From Cannabis sativa (lineage: Eukaryota > Streptophyta > Magnoliopsida > Rosales > Cannabaceae): a stretch of DNA of 64,000 bases. The notes beneath the pieces are model-generated. The model did no database searches. It was not told the DNA's origin and was given only the letters and a program-made list of their open reading frames with translations. The first letter of the stretch is position 1. The number at the start of each line of letters is the position of its first letter. The stretch covers positions 15,526,041 through 15,590,040 of the forward strand of contig NC_083606.1 of assembly GCF_029168945.1 (NCBI RefSeq), written 5' to 3'. Below are positions 12,100 through 24,117 of this stretch, one piece after another. The translations under genes and the position numbers were made by a program.

Positions 12100-12660
12100 G
12101 TGATTTACTATTTTATATGATAGTAATATATATATGATATTTATATGAGTTATATATATGTGACATATATGTGATCATATGTTTATATCATATTATATAT
12201 ATGATATTTGAATTTAATATCATGTTATTGTATGTATATATGTGAGATACATAATATATAACATGTATATATATGAGTAATATATATTATATATATGTAG
12301 AGCATGTGATATGATATATATTAGTGAGATTAAATATATAGAAATAATTATTTTTATGTATTTATATGAGACATGCATATATAATATATGTTATATATGT
12401 GTATATAATATATATCATGTATATTAATGTGTATATATGTTATATATGTATGAGGTATGTAACATATATAGTTGTGTAATTAATGTATATATTATGTGTA
12501 TATGATATATATGTATATTATAGTATATATGTTATATATATATATATATATGAGATATGTAACATATATATTGTAATTCAATATTGATAACATACATATA
12601 TATTATATTAATATATATTATATTAATATATGAGTTACATAGAATGATAATAATGTTGAT
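12100..12660. repeat. TA-rich low-complexity tract
   Basis: About 550 bases of imperfect TATATATG/TGATAT repeats in the interior of the LARD-like element, with one pure (TA) run near 12533-12551. Confidence 0.75.
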
Positions 12661-14508
12661 AGTAATAAAATAGTGTTTATTATTATTGTGAGAATTATTA
12701 TCATTTATTTTGTGAATAAAGAATAATTTTAAATTCTTTTTCAATTTGGTGGTGAACATCTCACTTTATGAGATAATAAAATATGACTTTTGAGAAGTTA
12801 CATCTTTTATTGGATTATAAGAGATAATCATCTCATATTATGAGATAAGAAAAGTGAACTATATGAGAGTTACACTTATGAGAATTGTCTTGTCATAGCA
12901 AGAACAAATGGATTAAAAGTGGATCCAAACTTGTGAAATGAGCCATAAATTGGAAGAGCAATTTTGGACTCAAAAGTAAATGAATCAATGTGGATTCAAA
13001 AAATAGTGAAGCAATTTTGAATCTTAAATAATCAAAGCTGTAAATAAAATTGATGAAATTTTGTTAACTTTGGTATAATTTTGGGCTAATCTCAATGAGG
13101 AGATAACTTTAAAATTATGGTAAAAATAATCACATTATTTTATGAGTAGTAATGTGAATTTGACATTTTAGTTTTGTTGAGAAAACTAAAAATATCAAAT
13201 GGTATTTTTTGAAGTGTCCTTAAAGAGTCATTTCAAGAGAAAAATACACAAAAGTGATATTTTATATACACTTAATGGTAGAAATGTGGGCGTGAGCCAT
13301 AAACGTAATCAAAATGTGATGAGACATTATTGATTACTTCATTTGATTTTGAATTCAAATTCTAAATCAAGTTTGGCTATGTGCATGTGTTAAAATTTTG
13401 ACTATTTAATGTCAAAGTTTAGTGAAAATAATTTCAAAATAAATTAATTAAAAGAGTTATAGAGACAAAGTGGTCTTCTATATTTTAAAATCAAGATATT
13501 ATCTTGATAGTGAAATGTGAAAGTGTGGGAGTGATACTCTAATGTGAAAAGTTTAAGACATGTTTGGTGTCTCAAAATAAAGTGTAATTTAGACATATTT
13601 GGTGTCTAAATTAGTGTTTAATTTTGATATGCTTGGTATTAAAATTATTGAGAATGTGAGTTGTGTGAAAATTAATCTTTTATGATTGAATTTTCAAAGC
13701 TTAAGTACTTAAAGAGAAAAGTGGTCACAAAGTGAACACTATATTTTGGCATGCATGATTCACATGGAATCAATAGTGAGAGTTTCTAACAAATCGCTTA
13801 ATCTCCGTACAAGATTCACGCATGAATTTTTGAGGGATGGGACCTAAACTCCCTTAGTGTTTCACTCATTGATGGTAACCTATCTTAACACTAGTAAAAA
13901 TCTAGTCTTGAGTTCAATAGGTAATAACAAGTCAATAGAGTGAATATAGTACTCAATTGTCTCATCTATGGATGAGTACATGTTGTGAAAATTTAGGGTT
14001 GAAATCGAAAGGTTTTTTAATGGAGCTTAAGCTTAAGAAAACTCACTTAAGCTTAAGAAGTGTCTAAAGAGTGGTGAGACACTAAAACTCCACTTATATG
14101 GACTAGAGGTGGTGCCGCCTCTTATGAGAATTGCGAGTTATTCTCTAGAGAGTCCATAAATTGGAATTTTGCACATGGCCATTAACGGTGCAAGAGCGAG
14201 ACATGCTGTCTCAAGTGAGCATTAGCGAGGATGTGTGTGTTATCACCAGTTTGTACTAAAGGAATAGTGGTTCAATGCTACGACAACCAAAATTTCATCA
14301 AACTTTGTGGTAATTACACTAAGGTAAAATTCAAGTCGAAAGACATTTTACCTAATGCACCTAAGCAAGATTTCTTTAAAAGTGTGTATTTAGTCAATCA
14401 AAGTGAGGGAATGTTATATTTTGATATAATATTTTTGATTGATTAAATAAATGTTACAAAAGTTACAAATTTGTTACTAAAGAGATAATATTTAATCTAG
14501 TGAGGGAT

Positions 14509-15229
14509 TGTTATATTATTTATTAATAATATAATATATAGATTAAATATGTGTAATAAACTAATAATATGTAACATATGACTATATTAGTTGTCATCTT
14601 TTTGTAACATTTGGGGAGTTGTTACTATGAGTAACCTCCACTATTATCACTAACATTAAGAGTGTAAAAAGAATTTTACACATCTTAATTTGAAATTCTT
14701 AATGCTATAGGAGTTATGGTGTGTGTAGGAGTTACATTTGAGTCCATAACATCTATGGGGATTATGAGTTTGAATTTCAAATGGTGATATCCTAAACACT
14801 ATATAAAGAGGTCTAAGGTGCTCATTTTGAGAAGAAGTTTTCTATCAAGAAAGCACTTTGCTAGAAAACCCTAAGGCTTGATAATTCCCAAAGCTATTTC
14901 CATGAGAGTTCCCTTAGTGCTTAGAGATAGGGGAAATAAGCTTTTGGACAAAGGTGTAATACCTTGTTCAAGTCATGGTGATCCCCACTATTCTACACTC
15001 AAGGCTGTAAGTGACTGATCTTTTCTTCTTCATATTATATATATGTTATATAATATTGTGTAATCTATATATCTTCTTCTACATTTCTTATATATAATAT
15101 ATGTAGTGTATATATATATTGTATATTATTTATTGTAACATTTATTTAATCTCTTTATTGATCCCTGTATTTTATTGCAATAGTGTTGTAATGTCTTGAT
15201 TTTCTTTCACTGTAATAATATCTCTAATA
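14509..15229 (+). repeat. 3' LTR of LARD-like element
   Basis: Second copy of the 721-bp LTR. Its last bases are TCTCTAATA where the 5' LTR has TCTCTAACA, a terminal CA to TA change. It is followed by the TSD GGTTC. Confidence 0.9.
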
Positions 15230-15234
15230 GGTTC

Positions 15235-15920
15235 AACATCAATGACAAAATCCGTGGATGTGAGCTCCTGAATGACCACACTAGACGATTGGAAGATTAG
15301 ATAATAACTTTGACTAAACTTACGGACTATCTGACCCAAAAAAAAAAACAGAGCCATATATGACTAATTAAGAAGATGGGGATCTTGAGCCATGCTTAAG
15401 AAGAATCATAGAGGCACAGCTCCCGGAGAATTTCTAAATATCACAAATGGATCTATAGGAAGGTAGAACAAACTTCAGGGCCCATATGTCTAAGTACAAT
15501 AGATTGATGCAAGTGGCACAAGCAAGCGATGGGAAGTAATAATTGCGTATGAATTTTTATTTTCATGTTCGATAACTAAATTAGTAATTACGTAGTTTAT
15601 TAATAACATTAATCATTTAAAAATAGTAATATTTTACATTTACACGGTGTAATTATTCCAATTACATGGGTACAATTACCTCCGAATTAGAGAGAGTAGT
15701 TGAGTGAGACTCAATATTAATTACCTATAGTTATATTATTGTGTTATCTAGCTAAACAAATACCTTAGACCTTATAATTATTCTGAATTACTCTCGATTC
15801 TATTTACATAATAACTTTCTAAATATGCTTACCAATCAAATAAACTATATATAAGCAAAATAATACAGATTAAATTAGAGGAATACTCCTATAAACTAAA
15901 AAAAAGTCTACAATTAAATT
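15235..15920. other. Intergenic DNA, no gene recognised
   Basis: The first 300 bases are of more balanced composition and could be a decayed coding remnant, but all frames are short and I recognise no family. The rest is AT-rich. Confidence 0.35.
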
Positions 15921-16321
15921 TAAGCTAATTAGTAATTTTTTTCCCTGAACTTTGACATGTAATAAATCGTGCTCCTTGAACTTTTTTTGCCGTTAAAAAT
16001 TCCCCTCGAACTATTGAGATTGCTAAATTTAAGGACTTTTGTCTAATTTCATTCAATTTTACTGTTTCAGTAATTGTTTTATGTACTGAACCATGCTCCC
16101 CAAACTTTGATATCTACCAAATCATGTTCCTCAAACTTTGATATGTACTAAATCATGCCTCTTGAACTTTCATCCATGTTAGAATTTTTTACTAAAATTA
16201 GACAAAAGTCCTTAAATTTAACAATCTCAATAGTTCAGGGGGAATTTTTAACGGCCAAAAAAGTTCAAGGGCAGGATTTATTACATGTCAAAGTTCAGGG
16301 GAAAAATTACTAATTAGCCTT
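15921..16321. mobile_element. MITE-like inverted-repeat element, copy 1
   Basis: About 400 bases. The left arm (TAAGCTAATTAGTAATTTTT onward) is matched in reverse complement by the right arm up to about 16321 over about 120 bases, with motifs CCCTGAACTTTGACATGTAA and GACAAAAGTCCTTAAATTTA in the arms. Non-coding. A decayed relative lies at 17765-17950. Confidence 0.75.
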
Positions 16322-17764
16322 AAATCTAGCTAGCTATAAACAAATTAATATGTATCAAGAATGTTTAAATTATATTTATCTATAACTAATTAAATGCAAC
16401 TAATGTAATGATCTCTCTTCAAAAACTTTACCTTATTAATTTTTTCTCTAAAACTATATGTCTAGTGTGTGGCTGAAAAAGTCACTATAAGCATAAAAGT
16501 AAAGTAAAGAGGACAGAGAGAAAGAAGATGTGGCTATATATATAAGGAATACTTTTTAATGAGTAATACTTATTGATCGTCACTAAAAAAATTAATAAAA
16601 GTAATTGATATATGGATTGTTGATTGAATGTTAGTTGTGATAATGACAAAATAATTTTAAATGGCTAAATTTTTAAAGGATAAGCTAAATGAAATAAATA
16701 AATAAACATGTAATGGATTATATGAAAACCATAATTTACATTGAGGTATGATATGTATATATTGTATATTAGGTATTTGTTTCAAAAATAGTAGTGGTTG
16801 TTTCTGGTGGAAGTAATGTTATTGTTGTTCACCCAGAATTATGGAGAGGTTGGATTTGGATACTCCTTCCCTCATAAATGTTCTTGGTAGCGTAACATTA
16901 AAAATCCTAAATAAATTTAGGATCATTTAAAACTTAGCATGTGATGTGGTAAAAATTATCCTACTCATATTTCTAACGTACAATGGGATCGATATTAAAA
17001 ATAGAAAAAGTTACATAATAAATTAAAAGTCCGAAAAAAAAAAATTATAAAAATATATCAACACGGAAAAATATTTATTTTTTCTCTTTGAATTTTTTCA
17101 TTTACAAAAATATTCAATAAAAATAATAAGTCATTGTTTGTTTATTTTTTAGTTTATTTATAGTTGTATTATTGTTGTTGTGAGATTGTTTTTCTAGTTT
17201 TCTTTATTATTTTATAATATATTTATAGTTGTTGTGAGTTTATTTTTTGATATTTTTTAGTTATTTTAACTTTTTTGTTAAATAAAATGTATTTTTATAA
17301 TTTTAAAACTTTACAAATATATTTTATAATTAAAAATTTTTTGGGACTTTTTTATTTTCATACTTCGAAACAGTTTTTTGTTTTTTTTCTTGCATTTTGA
17401 CGAAATTCTACATAAAAATCTCTATTGCAACTAGCGCTGCAACCTAAATTGCAACAAAAAATTATACAAAAACCCCTATTGCAACTAACGCTGCAACCAC
17501 TTTAAAAACCCAAACCGTAAATTAAAAAAAAATTAAAAAAATAGTATATGGAGTAATTCTCCAAATTTTTAGTGGTAACATTAAAAATATAATATAAAAG
17601 AAAAATACTTTTGAAAATTCCTCTTAAAAAGATGTATACATTTTCATTAAAAAAAAAATGTATACATTTTAAATCTAAATGTGTAATGAAATTTAACTCA
17701 GCTTTTAAAGAAAAAATATCAAGAAAAAAAAAAAGATCAACACCAATGGCCCATATTTATATAA
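16322..17764. other. AT-rich intergenic DNA with a short direct repeat
   Basis: No gene. Around 17415-17500 the phrase ATTGCAACTA(G/A)CGCTGCAACC occurs twice about 53 bases apart, preceded by AAAA-CC/TC-CTATT. The rest is A/T-rich with homopolymer runs. Confidence 0.5.
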
Positions 17765-17950
17765 AGGTTAATTAAAATTTTTTTCTAACTTTGATATGTA
17801 CCAAATTATGTCCGCTGAACTTTGAATGAAATTAGACAGAAGTCTTTAAATCTAACTATCTTAATAGTTCAGGGATAATTTTTAAAGACAAAAAAATTTA
17901 AAAGGCATAATTTAGTACATGTCAAAATTCGAGAAAAAAAAATTCCGTTG
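17765..17950. mobile_element. MITE-like element, degenerate copy 2
   Basis: Short, eroded relative of the 15921-16321 element. It shares GAACTTTGA, AATTAGACA-AAGTC and AATAGTTCAGGG blocks in the same inverted arrangement, but its arms have diverged and shortened. Confidence 0.6.
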
Positions 17951-18546
17951 CATAAATCAAGAAAAGACAAACACTACATGATCGAGAGAAAATCAATTTT
18001 GGTTCGTTTTCATTGTCGATGAGAAGTAGGAAAACGTACTCGTTCTGGATTAAAACTTGACCATTTTTATTTTAAAATTAAAGGGTCAATGTCAACCAAA
18101 TCTTAACATCTCTTTCAATAGCCACCTAATAACATTTCGGTATAGTCACTAAACAATGTCATCACCCATTAAATCTTAAATCCAACTTTAACAATATTTA
18201 AGTATTTAAATTTCTAAAATTTTTAACCATTCAATCATTAACAATTTAATGCTAGTTGTTTAATAAATAAATAAGAAATGTTAGTTTTTTCTATAGAAAA
18301 CATTTGTACTACTCCTCATTTGTTGTTACTGCACATGTTAACTTACGTAATTTTTTCACCGGCATTTTTATTAGGTACCTTACAACGTCTAACATCGTAA
18401 TAATGTGGTACCTTATGATTAGTTAATAATTTTTATATTGTTTATTGATTTAAAATGTGTGAGATTTAATATTAAATTGTATCAATAGATAAATAACACC
18501 TCTTGTAGTGCTTGATACTTAAGGTGTCCTTTAATATTTTTCTCTT
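17951..18546. other. Intergenic DNA, no gene recognised
   Basis: AT-rich with no supported gene. Near 18485-18540 a block around CTTAAGGTGTCC resembles one near 41975-42030, so a minor dispersed repeat is likely. Confidence 0.35.
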
Positions 18547-19728
18547 TTCGTTAAAATAAATCAAGCAAATGTTGTCCTCAATATTCCTTTGGATCTTGGT
18601 CCCACTGATTCTCTCATTTGGGGTTTTCATCACTCTGTCATTCTTACAGTCAATTCTGCCTATCACCTTGCTCAGTCCACTGCCCTCACTACTTCTCCAT
18701 CCTCTTCTGATCCTAACCCTTTTAAGGATTGGTGGAAAACTCTCAGGACTTTGAAAATTCCTCCTAAAATCAAGCACTTCACCTGGAAGGCTTTTAACCA
18801 TATTCTTCCTTGTGCTCTCAACCTTTTCCACAAGTATGCTATCCCAAGCTCTTGCTGTTCGTATTGTGGGGGAAGTGCAGAGTCGGTTTCTCATGCTCTT
18901 CTTCACTGTCCCAGAGTTAAAACCATTTGGCATCACTCTAAGTTTAAACGGTTTTTTGCTGACTATCGTAGGCTTGATATCAGAGATTTTTACCTTCATA
19001 GCCTTACCTTAATCCCCAGAGCTGACCTTCCCTTGTTTTTTGGTATCATTTGGCAAATCTGGAATATCAGAAATACCCATCTTTTTCAAAAACCCAGTGT
19101 AATTGATATTGTTCAAGATTTTGTCTCAAGTTTTCTGCAGGATTACCAGGACGCTCAAATTCAATCCTCTGTTTCCAGCATGACTAATAATCGTTACCCT
19201 GCTGGTGTGGATCACATTTTGCTTCCATCGACCACTGCTCTTTTTGTTGATGCTGCCCTGAGTACTGATGCTCTAGCCACAGGTATTGGGATGGTTTTTA
19301 TGCAGGGTCTGTCTCACATTCAACAGTCTGCAAGGATTTTCAAACCAGGGGCCTCCTCTCCAATTTTCGCTGAGGCTCAAGCTCTTTATGAAGGACTGCA
19401 ATGGTGTTTGTCTTCCAATTTGACACAAAGATTTATCTTTTCTGATTGTATTAACCTTGTTTCTAAGGTGAATGGTAATTGGCATGACTACTCCTCACTA
19501 TCTACTCTTGTTCAACAGATCAGAACCTTCCTCTCCAGGTTCCGTGAGCTACTTTGTTGCATGTTTCCCGTCAGCACAACGGCAATGCTCACTCCCTTGC
19601 GAAGTTAGCCCTCAGGTTGCGAGATGAAGACTAAGAGGCTTCTTTCTAGCCTCCTTTCTAGGTTGTTTGGTTCTTTGGCTTTTCTTGTAATCAGCCTCTT
19701 GTTGCTCAAAAAAAAAAAAAAAAAAAAA
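18547..19728 (+). pseudogene. 5'-truncated L1-type LINE (ORF2 C-terminus plus poly(A))
   Basis: The open frame from about 18547 to 19608 encodes the tail of a plant LINE ORF2. It first shows the zf-RVT region (Trp-rich WWKTLRTLKIPPKIKHFTWK, then CSYCGGSAESVSHALLHC), followed by a non-LTR RNase H-like domain with VDAAL, AEAQALYEGL and FSDCINLV matching the acidic catalytic positions. Near 19545 the frame slips, and the terminal RNase H motif (QHNGNAHSLA) continues in another frame to a stop near 19633. A run of 21 A residues at 19708-19728 is the retrotransposition poly(A) tail. Endonuclease and RT are absent, typical of 5' truncation. No clear TSD was found. Confidence 0.85.
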
Positions 19729-20024
19729 GCTAACAATCCTCTTTAGCTGTATATTTATTTTTGATGCCACTAAAAAACTAATTAACCAAAGGGAAACTAA
19801 ACTTAACTTTATAGTCTAATTACTACAATTGAAATTTTTGTTGTGTGTTATACTTCTATTCTAAAATCGTTTAGTACATCGTATTATATTGTATTAGATT
19901 ATATATTATTGTATTGTACTGTATTAGTATCATTTAATACAATATTATATTTGGTATTTACTTGTATTAATAGATTGTGTATAGTTAATATATTTCCAGT
20001 ACACTCGACTCCAATACCAACTAC

Positions 20025-20532
20025 GGGTCAGGTCAGAGTTCGAGTCCCGGGTCCAGGTCCAAGTCTCGGATTCGGGTCCTGGTCCAAGTCCAAGTTCCGG
20101 ATCCAGGTCCAAATCTTGGTCCGAGTTTCGGTCTGGGTCTCGAGTCTCAGGTCTAGTTCCGGGTCTGGGTCTCAAGTCCCGAGTCCAGATCCTAGGTTTG
20201 GGTTTCGGGTCCAGGTTGCGGGTTTCGAGTCTAGGGTCCGGGTTGCGGTTCCCGGGTCTCGATCTCGGGTTCGAGTCCAAGTTTGGGTCCGAGTCTAGGT
20301 CCCAGTTTGGGTTTGAATCCCAGGTTCGAATCTAGGTCAAAGTGCGAGTAAAGTTCCAGGTCTGGAGTCTGGGTCCGTTTTTGGGGTCCAAATCCTCGAT
20401 CTGGGTCCCAGGTTCGAGTCCCGAGTCTGAGTTCCGGTTGGGTCGAGGCCCGAGTCCAGGTCCGAGTCCGAGTTTGGGTCCCGAGTTTGAGTCTGGGTCT
20501 AGGGTCTGGGTTTGGGTCCAGATCCCAGGTCT
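20025..20532. repeat. Degenerate hexanucleotide array (RRGTYY/GGGTCC type)
   Basis: About 508 bases built from variants of GGGTCC, GAGTCC, AGGTCC and GGGTTT in register of six. It is GC-rich in an AT-rich neighbourhood. Six-base periodicity leaves long open frames on both strands (Val-Arg/Gly-Ser-Pro dipeptides), which I regard as artefacts. Its right edge meets the LTR starting at 20535. Confidence 0.8.
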
Positions 20533-20534
20533 CG

Positions 20535-21963
20535 TGTAAAGATCGCTAAATTTTAATATTAAAATTAGCAGATAATTAGGGTTTAAATTAGAGTTATACT
20601 TTTAATTATGATTTATGAATTTATGGAAATATATTTAAATTCTAGGTGTGTTATTTATGTTATATATGAAATTTCATGTTTTTCATATTTTATGCCTAGT
20701 AACAGTAGAACGCGACATTTGGCTGTTAGAGTTAAATTTTCTTATGGTTTAGTATTTTAGTAATAGCGGGGCAAATTAGATAGATATTGGGAATGTCAAG
20801 AATATTTGACGTATTAGGTTTGACCGAAATACCCTTAGGTGGCATGAATGCTTTTCAGTCTAAGCAAGGGCAAAATGGTCTTTTACCATATAGTTTCTTT
20901 TGCCCGTTAGTGGAATGAATTAAGTTAGATTAATCTGATTTCTTCTATAGGTTTGATATTTGATAAGTATTTATTTATTTCATTTAACCAAAATTAGAAA
21001 TTAAACATAAAAAACACTCTTTCTCTTTCTTCAACCCTCTCTCTCTCGATCTCTCAAGAAATCAAGAGCAAGTTGGGTTTCTTGAGCTCAATTATGGGTA
21101 TTCTAGCAAGGTCTTAGTGATTCAATCCAAGCTAAATATGCATGATTTTTGGAGTTAAGGTACTGTAAGTTTGAATTGTTGTTATTTCTGTTGTTAGAAG
21201 TGATTTTGAGGTTGTTTATGCTAGATTAAGTTGAGTTAGAGGTTGGTTGTGAAGTTTGATATGGTTTGAGCTCTTAAACTTTGCTCTTTAATGGTGTTTA
21301 TAGTTTCTGAGTATATTGCTTGGTTTTATTGCATGATTTTTACTTATTGTGGCCTTATTAGGTACTCCAGAAAGTTTGGGTTGATTTGGGGTCGAATTTA
21401 GTTGTTTAGAAGGTTTTTGGGGATTCCTGTAGGTTCAGTATGACCTGTAGGAACCGGAATTTTGGTTCATCCCTAGGCAGACCCCATAGAACTGGTTTTT
21501 CGGTTGGGAACCGATCTGCCAATTGGGGTATTTTAGGGCACCCTAAATTTTCACGTTTTTACGATATTTAGGGTATTTCCATATTATCCATCGATATGAA
21601 AATTTTCAGTTTTGATTTTAAGTCCCCGAAAAATGATTTAGCATGTCACTCATCAGTTTTGCGAATATTGTGACTCAGGGGCCTGTAAATCATCGAGCAG
21701 TTGTTCCACTCAAGTTGACCGGCACACCTAAATTCCAAAACGAGATAAAATTAGTATAATGATATGCATCTGTGATTACATGTTTAGTGTGCATGTTTAT
21801 TAAGCCTGTTAGATTACATTGATAGCGATATCAATATACGTAGAGTTGTATTGGATACCAATAAATGTATGTTTGCTCAAGTGATATTTGATACTATTAC
21901 ATCGGTACGACTAGAGTACCGAGTATAGGCTGATATTATGGTCAATAGTACTGTCGTATGAAA
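20535..21963 (+). mobile_element. Gypsy-like LTR fragment (3'-truncated)
   Basis: Starts TGTAAAGATCGC and is the reverse-complement homologue of 54967-54134 plus 44287 to about 43640. Shared blocks include AACGCGACATTTGGC and GGCTGATATTATGGTCAATA. It breaks off at about 21963 against a LINE fragment. Non-coding. Gypsy assignment rests on LTR character only, since no internal domain is present here. Confidence 0.7.
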
Positions 21964-22600
21964 CATGTGCTTTGATCATGAGTGAGAAGTCCACATTTGA
22001 AGCACAATTTAGGGAGTTTTTCGTATCTATATTGCAACCATAGGTCTTTGAGTCGCTGGCGACGGAGAAAGAAACCAGAGACAATTGGTTTGTTGAGGTC
22101 AATGGTGGATCTTAATCTCAATGTACTCAATCCCACCGCGTCTTCGATACCAGGGGGAGTTCATGGACAAGGAAAGCTTTAGAGGCAAGTTCTTTAAGGT
22201 TGGACAGATTCCAGTAGAATGGGGGAATGCTCTAGACATTCACCCAAATAGGGGTTTTGTCAAAATGAACTTCAACTGGAGTAAGCCAAGGCAAGCCAAG
22301 GCATAATGACTATCAGTGCTCCACACACAAACCAAGGACGACGTGCCAGCACGTTCATGGCGTCATCTCTATTAGCGAAGGTGAATTAGATAAGTCCTCC
22401 CTCATTCTCCTTCCACTTCCATCCCCTGATAGCATTCCATGACACTTTGAGAGAGCCTTGAATAGCCGCTTTGCCTTGTTTATATCTGCTGATAATCTTG
22501 CCTAGTAATACCTTGTTTGTCTCTTGAGGTTCATCCACCTCTCCAGGATTGAGATTGAAAGTAATGTCGTTTGGCAAAATTTGATGGAGTCTTCAAACAG
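21964..22600 (-). pseudogene. LINE ORF1 fragment (DUF4283 / CCHC)
   Basis: On the minus strand, frame-shifted pieces encode plant LINE ORF1 features in order. First is the DUF4283-like start (LVGKI-type LLGKIISRYKQGKAAIQGSL, about 22386-22577), then RPWFVCGALIVIMPW near 22330, then a PIWVNV-like segment, and finally LDLNKPIVSGFF followed by the CCHC knuckle CFKCGLLTHDQSTC near 21970-22010. Several frameshifts and a stop make it a pseudogene. Its 3' end is cut at the junction with the LTR piece. Confidence 0.75.
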
Positions 22601-23090
22601 ATCGCTAATCCAAAGGATCCATCTCGTTGTATGAACACTGCGAATATTAGTTACTAAACAGCAATTGACAGTTATTCTCTATAAACTTCCAGGAAATGAG
22701 CTCGGAGAGAGCATTCAATACTATTGCAATTCTCTATAAATCCCCACTTTTAAAGACCAAAAGTAGAGTCTTTTAATCGGGTATTAGTTTATCAAGGTTA
22801 AAATGTTTACTTTTATATAATGTTTTGTCTTGATTATAATTTTTACTTTTCCACTGCAAACAATTAACATTCAAAAGTTTTAGAATCAATTAACCAGAGT
22901 TTAATAGCTGAAACGTATAAGGAAAATAAAAAAGCTCTAACTTGCAAATACATAAAACCGATCAATCTGTATATTCAGTAATAATCAGAATGTCACAAGA
23001 GAAAAATAAAATAATAACAATCATAATCATAATAAAAATAACAATGACATCGAATCATTATGTCTCAACCAAACTATAATTTTAGTTAGT
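22601..23090. other. Downstream flank of phytocyanin gene
   Basis: AT-rich. The part nearest 23090 is presumably the 3' UTR of the phytocyanin gene. No other gene seen. Confidence 0.4.
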
Positions 23091-23974
23091 TCACAAAGCC
23101 AAAGCCACAACTGTCAAAATGGTAGCAGAAAAGCCAACAACGCTGAGGGAACCGGCACCGGAGTTTTCAGGTGGACTGGCGGTGCCAGTAGTAGACGGAG
23201 ACGGCGGGGATGAAGTTGTGGAATCTGGAGAAGGAGAGGTGGGAATGCTGGTCGATGGAGGAGAAGCAGATGATGAGGGTTGTGGAGCTTCATTTGAAGA
23301 TGGTACCGGAGAAGGAGAGGATGACTGTGGAGCCGAAGCCGGACCCTGAACTGGAACCGGAGAAGGGGAAGGAGATGATGAAGATGATGGTGAAGGAGAG
23401 CTGGGTTGGGGAGCAACATTCGGCGACATAACCGGAGAAGGTGAAGATGATGGTGTAGGACTAGGAGACCTGGCCGGTTGAGGTGCCGGAGAAGAAGCTC
23501 CTGTGACGTTGATTGCGAGCTTCTGACCGGCGTTACAGTGGCCGGGAACGGTGCAGATATAGTAATGGCCGCCGGTTTTTTGTAGTGTAATGCTCACCGG
23601 ACTAGAGGTCTGACGAGAAATAGGGTTGGTACCACTGCATGAATCGTAGTTAGCCTTTGTAACCTCAGCCACATCGTGTTGACCTGACATAAAATTGAAC
23701 ACTGCGAAAACATAAAACTTATCAGTAAATTCACAAAAAAGAATCGAAATTGGGATTGAAGAAATCTTCAAACTAAGCAATTTCAAATTTTACCAAGAAT
23801 GTCTCCAACTTTGAAAGATTTCCCGGCAGCCCAAGTGGAGTAAGCATTAGGAGAAGAAGGGATAGACCAAGAGGTGGAATCTCCGACGGTGTAGGTCGTG
23901 GCCACCACCGAGCTTTGGAACATAGCCACCGCAGCAAAGGCTGCGAATAAAACCATGCTTAGTTTTCTTGCCAT
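23091..23974 (-). CDS. Chimeric phytocyanin (uclacyanin/stellacyanin-like), GPI-anchored
   Basis: Two exons: 23794-23974 and 23701-23091. The donor is CTTG|GTAAAA and the acceptor TTCGCAG|TGTTC (phase 1), joining to a 263-residue protein. Residues 1 to about 25 form a signal peptide. The plastocyanin-like domain spans about 27-127, with type-1 copper ligands His69, Cys110, His115 and Gln120 in the stellacyanin spacing of five and five, and a likely disulfide Cys82-Cys116. Residues about 128-235 are Ser/Pro/Ala-rich (SP, AP, TP), as in arabinogalactan glycomodules, and the hydrophobic tail is a GPI-anchor signal. It should be a cell-surface blue-copper electron carrier or wall protein; exact role unknown. 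The single intron at this site is the family norm. Gln rather than Met as axial ligand separates it from typical uclacyanins. It looks intact. Confidence 0.9.
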
Positions 23975-24106
23975 TGCTTCTTTCGTGTTCTCTGAATTTG
24001 GTTTAAAACTCGCCCCTGTTTTCTTAATTCTGTTTTTGCTCTGTTCTTTTAAGGGTGAATAGCTATGTTTTTGTTTTTCTGTTTACTATTATGGGTTTTG
24101 TAGTTG

Positions 24107-24117
24107 TCTATTTATAG
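24107..24117 (-). promoter_or_regulatory. TATA box of phytocyanin gene
   Basis: CTATAAATAGA on the minus strand, 133 bases upstream of the start codon, predicting a leader of about 100 bases. Confidence 0.65.

Larger units (their letters stand above)
11264..15229 (+). mobile_element. Non-coding LTR retrotransposon (LARD-like)
   Basis: Two 721-bp LTRs (11264-11984 and 14509-15229) flank a 2524-bp interior. The TSD is GGTTC at 11259-11263 and 15230-15234. A purine-rich tract (GTGAGGGAT) directly precedes the right LTR, giving plus orientation. The interior has no gag or pol; its longest ORF (14231-14446) is unrecognised. The segment after the left LTR does not match the usual Met-tRNA PBS. LTRs differ at only a handful of sites by eye, so the insertion is young and must have been mobilised in trans. 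Confidence 0.88.

Noticed and set aside
19843..20539. Long open frames on both strands (Val/Arg/Gly/Pro-rich)
   Set aside because: They come from the six-base period of the hexamer array; no start context, domain or splice logic supports a protein.
23114..23431. Overlapping frames on both strands of phytocyanin exon 2
   Set aside because: Shadows of the Ser/Pro-rich coding sequence; the spliced phytocyanin frame explains the region.
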